A stretch of DNA of 64,000 bases from Altererythrobacter xiamenensis (GTDB lineage Bacteria; Pseudomonadota; Alphaproteobacteria; Sphingomonadales; Sphingomonadaceae), in NCBI RefSeq assembly GCF_900177715.1, contig NZ_FXWG01000002.1, forward strand, positions 372,001 to 436,000, written 5' to 3'. Position numbers and translations under genes: made by a program. The notes below the pieces were generated by a model. It was not told the origin of the DNA. It made no database searches and worked only from the letters and a program-made list of their open reading frames with translations. Positions 61,491 through 64,000 of the stretch are shown one piece after another (the stretch's first letter is position 1; each line of letters opens with the position of its first letter).

Positions 61491-62339
61491 GTGGCAAAGC
61501 CGCAACCCATGATCGTCTCGCGTTTCGCCCCGAGCCCCAATGGGCCGCTCCATCTCGGCCATGCCTATGCGGCGATCGTGGCGCATGATCTGGCAAGGAC
61601 GCGCGGTGGGCGGTTCCTGCTTCGGATAGAGGATATCGACGGTGCGCGCTCGCGGCCCGAACTGGCCGATGAGTTTCGCCGCGATCTGGAATGGCTGGGC
61701 CTCGAATGGGAGGAGGTCGCGCCGCAATCGACCCGGCTGGAAAGCTATCGCGCCGCAGCGGACGAGTTGCTTCAGCGCGGCCTGCTCTACCCCTGCACCT
61801 GCACCCGCAAGGAGATCGAGGCGCTCAAGCCCAAACTGGGGCCTGACGGGTTGGTCTATCCGGGGACGTGCAAGGGGCGACTGATCGATCCCGCGCGCCC
61901 TGCCGCATTGCGCCTCGACATGGAGCGCGCACAGGCAGAGGCAGGCTCCCTGACCTGGGTAGACGAACTCGCGGGCGAGCAGATCTGCGATCCGCAACAA
62001 TTCGGCGATGTCGTTTTGGTGCGCAAGGAGGAGCCGGCGAGCTATCACCTCGCCGCGACGCTCGACGATGCTGCCGACGGCGTAACGCTCGTCACGCGCG
62101 GAGCCGATCTGTTCTTCGCAACGCATATCCATCGCCTGTTGCAGGCACTGTATGACCTGCCGGTGCCGACATGGCATCACCATGCGCTGCTGCTTGACCA
62201 TGAGGGCAAGAAGCTCGCCAAGCGGCGCGGCAGCCCGGCGCTGTCGGATTTGCGCGAACGCGGAGAGGATGGCCTGTTGCTCGCGCAGCAACTGCGCTTG
62301 CAGCGATTGCCATCTGGAATTTCGCTCGGAAAGCCCTAG
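61491..62339 (+). CDS. gluQ: Glutamyl-Q tRNA(Asp) synthetase
   Basis: A 282-residue shortened glutamyl-tRNA synthetase lacking the anticodon domain, which adds glutamate to queuosine in tRNA-Asp. Seen: the HIGH-type RFAPSPNGPLHLGHAYAAIV, RIEDIDGARSRP, a zinc-like CTCTRKEI...CKGR, and KKLAKRRGSPAL (KMSKS-like). The start is GTG 61491, or ATG 61509. With queC it completes two steps of the queuosine theme in the window. Confidence 0.92.
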   Translation: MAKPQPMIVSRFAPSPNGPLHLGHAYAAIVAHDLARTRGGRFLLRIEDIDGARSRPELADEFRRDLEWLGLEWEEVAPQSTRLESYRAAADELLQRGLLYPCTCTRKEIEALKPKLGPDGLVYPGTCKGRLIDPARPAALRLDMERAQAEAGSLTWVDELAGEQICDPQQFGDVVLVRKEEPASYHLAATLDDAADGVTLVTRGADLFFATHIHRLLQALYDLPVPTWHHHALLLDHEGKKLAKRRGSPALSDLRERGEDGLLLAQQLRLQRLPSGISLGKP

Positions 62340-62348
62340 ATAGCTGTC

Positions 62349-62579
62349 ATGACAACGCTCCTCATCATCGTTCTCGCCATACTGGTCGCGCTGACCGTTT
62401 TCTCGCTCGTGCGCGGGGTGGTGGCGTTCCTGAAAACGACCAAGATCGACCTCGAAACGGGTGAGGGTGAAACCGTCACCGAGATGCAGCTGATGCAGAA
62501 CAAGGCGATGTTCGCCCGCATCAAGTATCAGGCGCTCGCTGTTGCCGTGGTCGCGATCATCCTCGCAATCTCGCAGTAA
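62349..62579 (+). CDS. HIG1-domain small membrane protein
   Basis: A 76-residue protein with two membrane helices (LLIIVLAILVALTVFSLVRG and YQALAVAVVAIILAI) joined by a loop ending QNKAMFARIKYQ, the bacterial HIG1 pattern. HIG1 proteins associate with cytochrome c oxidase and respiratory supercomplexes in mitochondria; in bacteria the role is less clear. It lies 9 bases after gluQ. Confidence 0.85.
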   Translation: MTTLLIIVLAILVALTVFSLVRGVVAFLKTTKIDLETGEGETVTEMQLMQNKAMFARIKYQALAVAVVAIILAISQ

Positions 62580-62615
62580 ATCGCCTAGGTCCGCCGCGCG
62601 CCAGCAGGAGGACCG

Positions 62616-63191
62616 ATGGTCAAGCTCAACAAGATCTACACTCGCACCGGAGACGATGGCTCGACCGGTCTCGTCGATGGCTCGCGCGTGGCGAAACAGT
62701 CGCCCCGCATCGAGGCGATCGGCAAGGTGGACGAAGCCAATTCCGCGATAGGGCTGGCCGCCGCCGCGCTCGACGGAGGCGCGCAGGCGCAAGCGCTATT
62801 TCGCGTCCAGAACGATCTGTTCGACCTTGGCGCCGACCTCGCGACACCGGCGGAGAATCGCGATTTCGCGCCTTCGGAAATGGTTTTGCGGATCGTGCCC
62901 GGCCAGGTCGAATGGCTTGAACAATCCATCGATGCGCTCAACGAAAACCTTGAGCCGCTGACGAGTTTCGTTCTTCCGGGCGGATCGGAGGCTGCGGCGC
63001 GAACCCATGTTGCGCGCGCATCCGTCAGATCAGCGGAACGCGCCGTTACCGAACTGGCCGCAGGAGAGCCGGTCAATCCCAGTGCGCTTGCCTATATCAA
63101 TCGCCTCTCGGACTATCTTTTCGTGCTCGCCCGCGTTTTCAACGAGAATGGCGCGGGGGATGTTACCTGGGTTCCCGGACAAAATCGCTAA
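62616..63191 (+). CDS. Cob(I)alamin adenosyltransferase (PduO type)
   Basis: A 191-residue PduO-type ATP:cobalamin adenosyltransferase making adenosylcobalamin. Seen: IYTRTGDDGSTGLVDGSRVA (ATP loop), GKVDEANSAIGLA, RSAERAVTEL and LSDYLFVLAR. Length is typical. No cobalamin synthesis gene is near, so it may serve salvage; an alternative product name is cobO-like but the fold is PduO. Confidence 0.93.
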   Translation: MVKLNKIYTRTGDDGSTGLVDGSRVAKQSPRIEAIGKVDEANSAIGLAAAALDGGAQAQALFRVQNDLFDLGADLATPAENRDFAPSEMVLRIVPGQVEWLEQSIDALNENLEPLTSFVLPGGSEAAARTHVARASVRSAERAVTELAAGEPVNPSALAYINRLSDYLFVLARVFNENGAGDVTWVPGQNR

Positions 63192-63261
63192 AACCGCGCT
63201 AGCCAGTACCGCCAGCCTTCGCTAAGCCGCGCGCTTTGCTGCAAGTGCGAAGGGAATCGGA

Positions 63262-64000
63262 ATGCGGACAGTCGCGGTAATCGGTGCAGGACAGATGGGG
63301 ACGGGCATTGCCCAGACGATCGCGCAACATGGCACGAAGGTCTTGCTGGCCGATGTCGATCTCGAGCGCGCCGAAGCCGGCAAGGCAAACGTCGACAAGG
63401 CGCTGACCAAGCTGGTCGGGCGCGGCAAGCTCGAAGCCGATCAGGCCGAGACTGTCCTGTCGAAGATCGAGCCGGTTGCCGACTATTCTCCGATGACGGA
63501 AGCATCACTGATCATAGAAGCGGCGACCGAGCGCGAGGACATCAAGCAGAAGATCTTCGAAGCCGCGGGCAAGGTCCTTGCCGACGACGCGATCATGGCT
63601 TCGAATACGAGTTCGATCCCGATCACGCGCATGGCGAATTATTCGCCCGACCCGAAGCGTTTCATCGGCCTGCACTTCTTCAATCCGGTGCCGGTCATGG
63701 GACTGATCGAGGTCATTCCCGGTCTTGCGACCAGCCAGGAAACGACAGACCGGATCACGGCTTTTGCCGAAAGCCTGGGCAAACAGGTGGTCCTGAGCCA
63801 GGACGAGCCGGGCTTCGTGGTCAATCGCATCCTGCTCCCGATGATCAACGAGGCGATCTTCGTGCTCGGTCAGTCCACCGCCGGTATCGCCGATATCGAC
63901 AAAGGCTGCCGTCTCGGCCTCAACCATCCTATGGGGCCGCTCGAACTGGCCGATTTCGTCGGGCTCGATACTTGTCTCGACATCATCATGGTCCTCTACA
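63262..64000 (+). CDS. 3-hydroxybutyryl-CoA dehydrogenase, 3' part cut by window edge
   Basis: The first 246 codons of a 3-hydroxyacyl-CoA dehydrogenase: VIGAGQMGTGIAQTIAQHG (NAD site), SNTSSIPITRMAN, GLHFFNPVPVMGLIEVI (catalytic His), and NRILLPMINEAIF with GCRLGLNHPMGPLELADFVG. It oxidises (S)-3-hydroxybutyryl-CoA to acetoacetyl-CoA in fatty-acid or butyrate metabolism or supplies PHB turnover. About 40 residues are outside the window. Confidence 0.95.
   Translation, partial: MRTVAVIGAGQMGTGIAQTIAQHGTKVLLADVDLERAEAGKANVDKALTKLVGRGKLEADQAETVLSKIEPVADYSPMTEASLIIEAATEREDIKQKIFEAAGKVLADDAIMASNTSSIPITRMANYSPDPKRFIGLHFFNPVPVMGLIEVIPGLATSQETTDRITAFAESLGKQVVLSQDEPGFVVNRILLPMINEAIFVLGQSTAGIADIDKGCRLGLNHPMGPLELADFVGLDTCLDIIMVLY

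Overview
The window is a 64-kb, GC-rich, densely packed chromosomal segment of an alphaproteobacterium. It most resembles the Sphingomonadales, probably an Erythrobacteraceae member (Erythrobacter/Qipengyuania type). This rests on gene content, not on any search: a serine palmitoyltransferase with its own acyl carrier protein (sphingolipid makers), an UrcA-family protein, DivK next to a DUF3572 gene, a TonB/ExbB/ExbD cluster with a proline-rich TonB, a class II fructose bisphosphatase near hom, and a cysteine-poor DksA. Most genes are core or housekeeping. I found no rRNA, tRNA, CRISPR array, insertion sequence or intact prophage.

Layout. 1-7 kb: the 3' part of a ligase-associated DEXH helicase gene, a GPH-type sugar symporter, and a leftward tonB-exbB-exbD-exbD cluster followed, past a terminator, by a third exbD. 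7-14.5 kb: a secreted protein of unknown function, a thioesterase overlapping hom, glpX, an UrcA protein, a LysR regulator and prs. 14.5-22 kb: two tandem pairs of AraC-type regulators, with hisN, two SDR genes and rpmI-rplT between the pairs. 22-32 kb: pheS-pheT, an SDR, prfC, an alpha/beta hydrolase, a flavin-binding PNPOx-like protein, an EEP-family phosphatase/nuclease, and glnK-amtB behind a clear sigma-54 promoter. 32-46 kb: a GMC oxidoreductase, a sterol-desaturase family protein, a secreted M20 amidohydrolase, a double cold-shock-domain protein, argD-argF-hslO, queC, an MFS transporter, a Cu/Zn superoxide dismutase lipoprotein and an OmpA-type protein. 46-46.8 kb: a likely scar of a lost gene transfer agent (GTA) or prophage cluster. 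47-58 kb: a DedA-like protein, a Crp/Fnr regulator, a second sterol-desaturase family protein, OsmC, spt-acp, divK-DUF3572, a HAD-RidA-GDPD-acetyltransferase run, dksA, and a solute-binding lipoprotein. 58-64 kb: a compact kynA-kynB-kynU tryptophan-degradation operon, an HNH nuclease, gluQ, a HIG1 protein, a cobalamin adenosyltransferase and the start of a 3-hydroxybutyryl-CoA dehydrogenase.

The most unusual points are these. (i) A small-terminase-like gene abuts the in-frame tail of a DUF2793-like gene, as if everything between the two ends of a GTA-like cluster had been deleted. (ii) Two genes have no ATG/GTG/TTG at the place the protein family demands one, but a good Shine-Dalgarno followed by ATC (lysR) or ATT (the gene ending at 10115). 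(iii) A hairpin-bearing repeat flanks lysR on both sides. (iv) The 3' tip of the GMC oxidoreductase gene is duplicated next to an intergenic inverted repeat. (v) There are three exbD genes and four related AraC-type genes. No complete novel defence or mobile system was seen.
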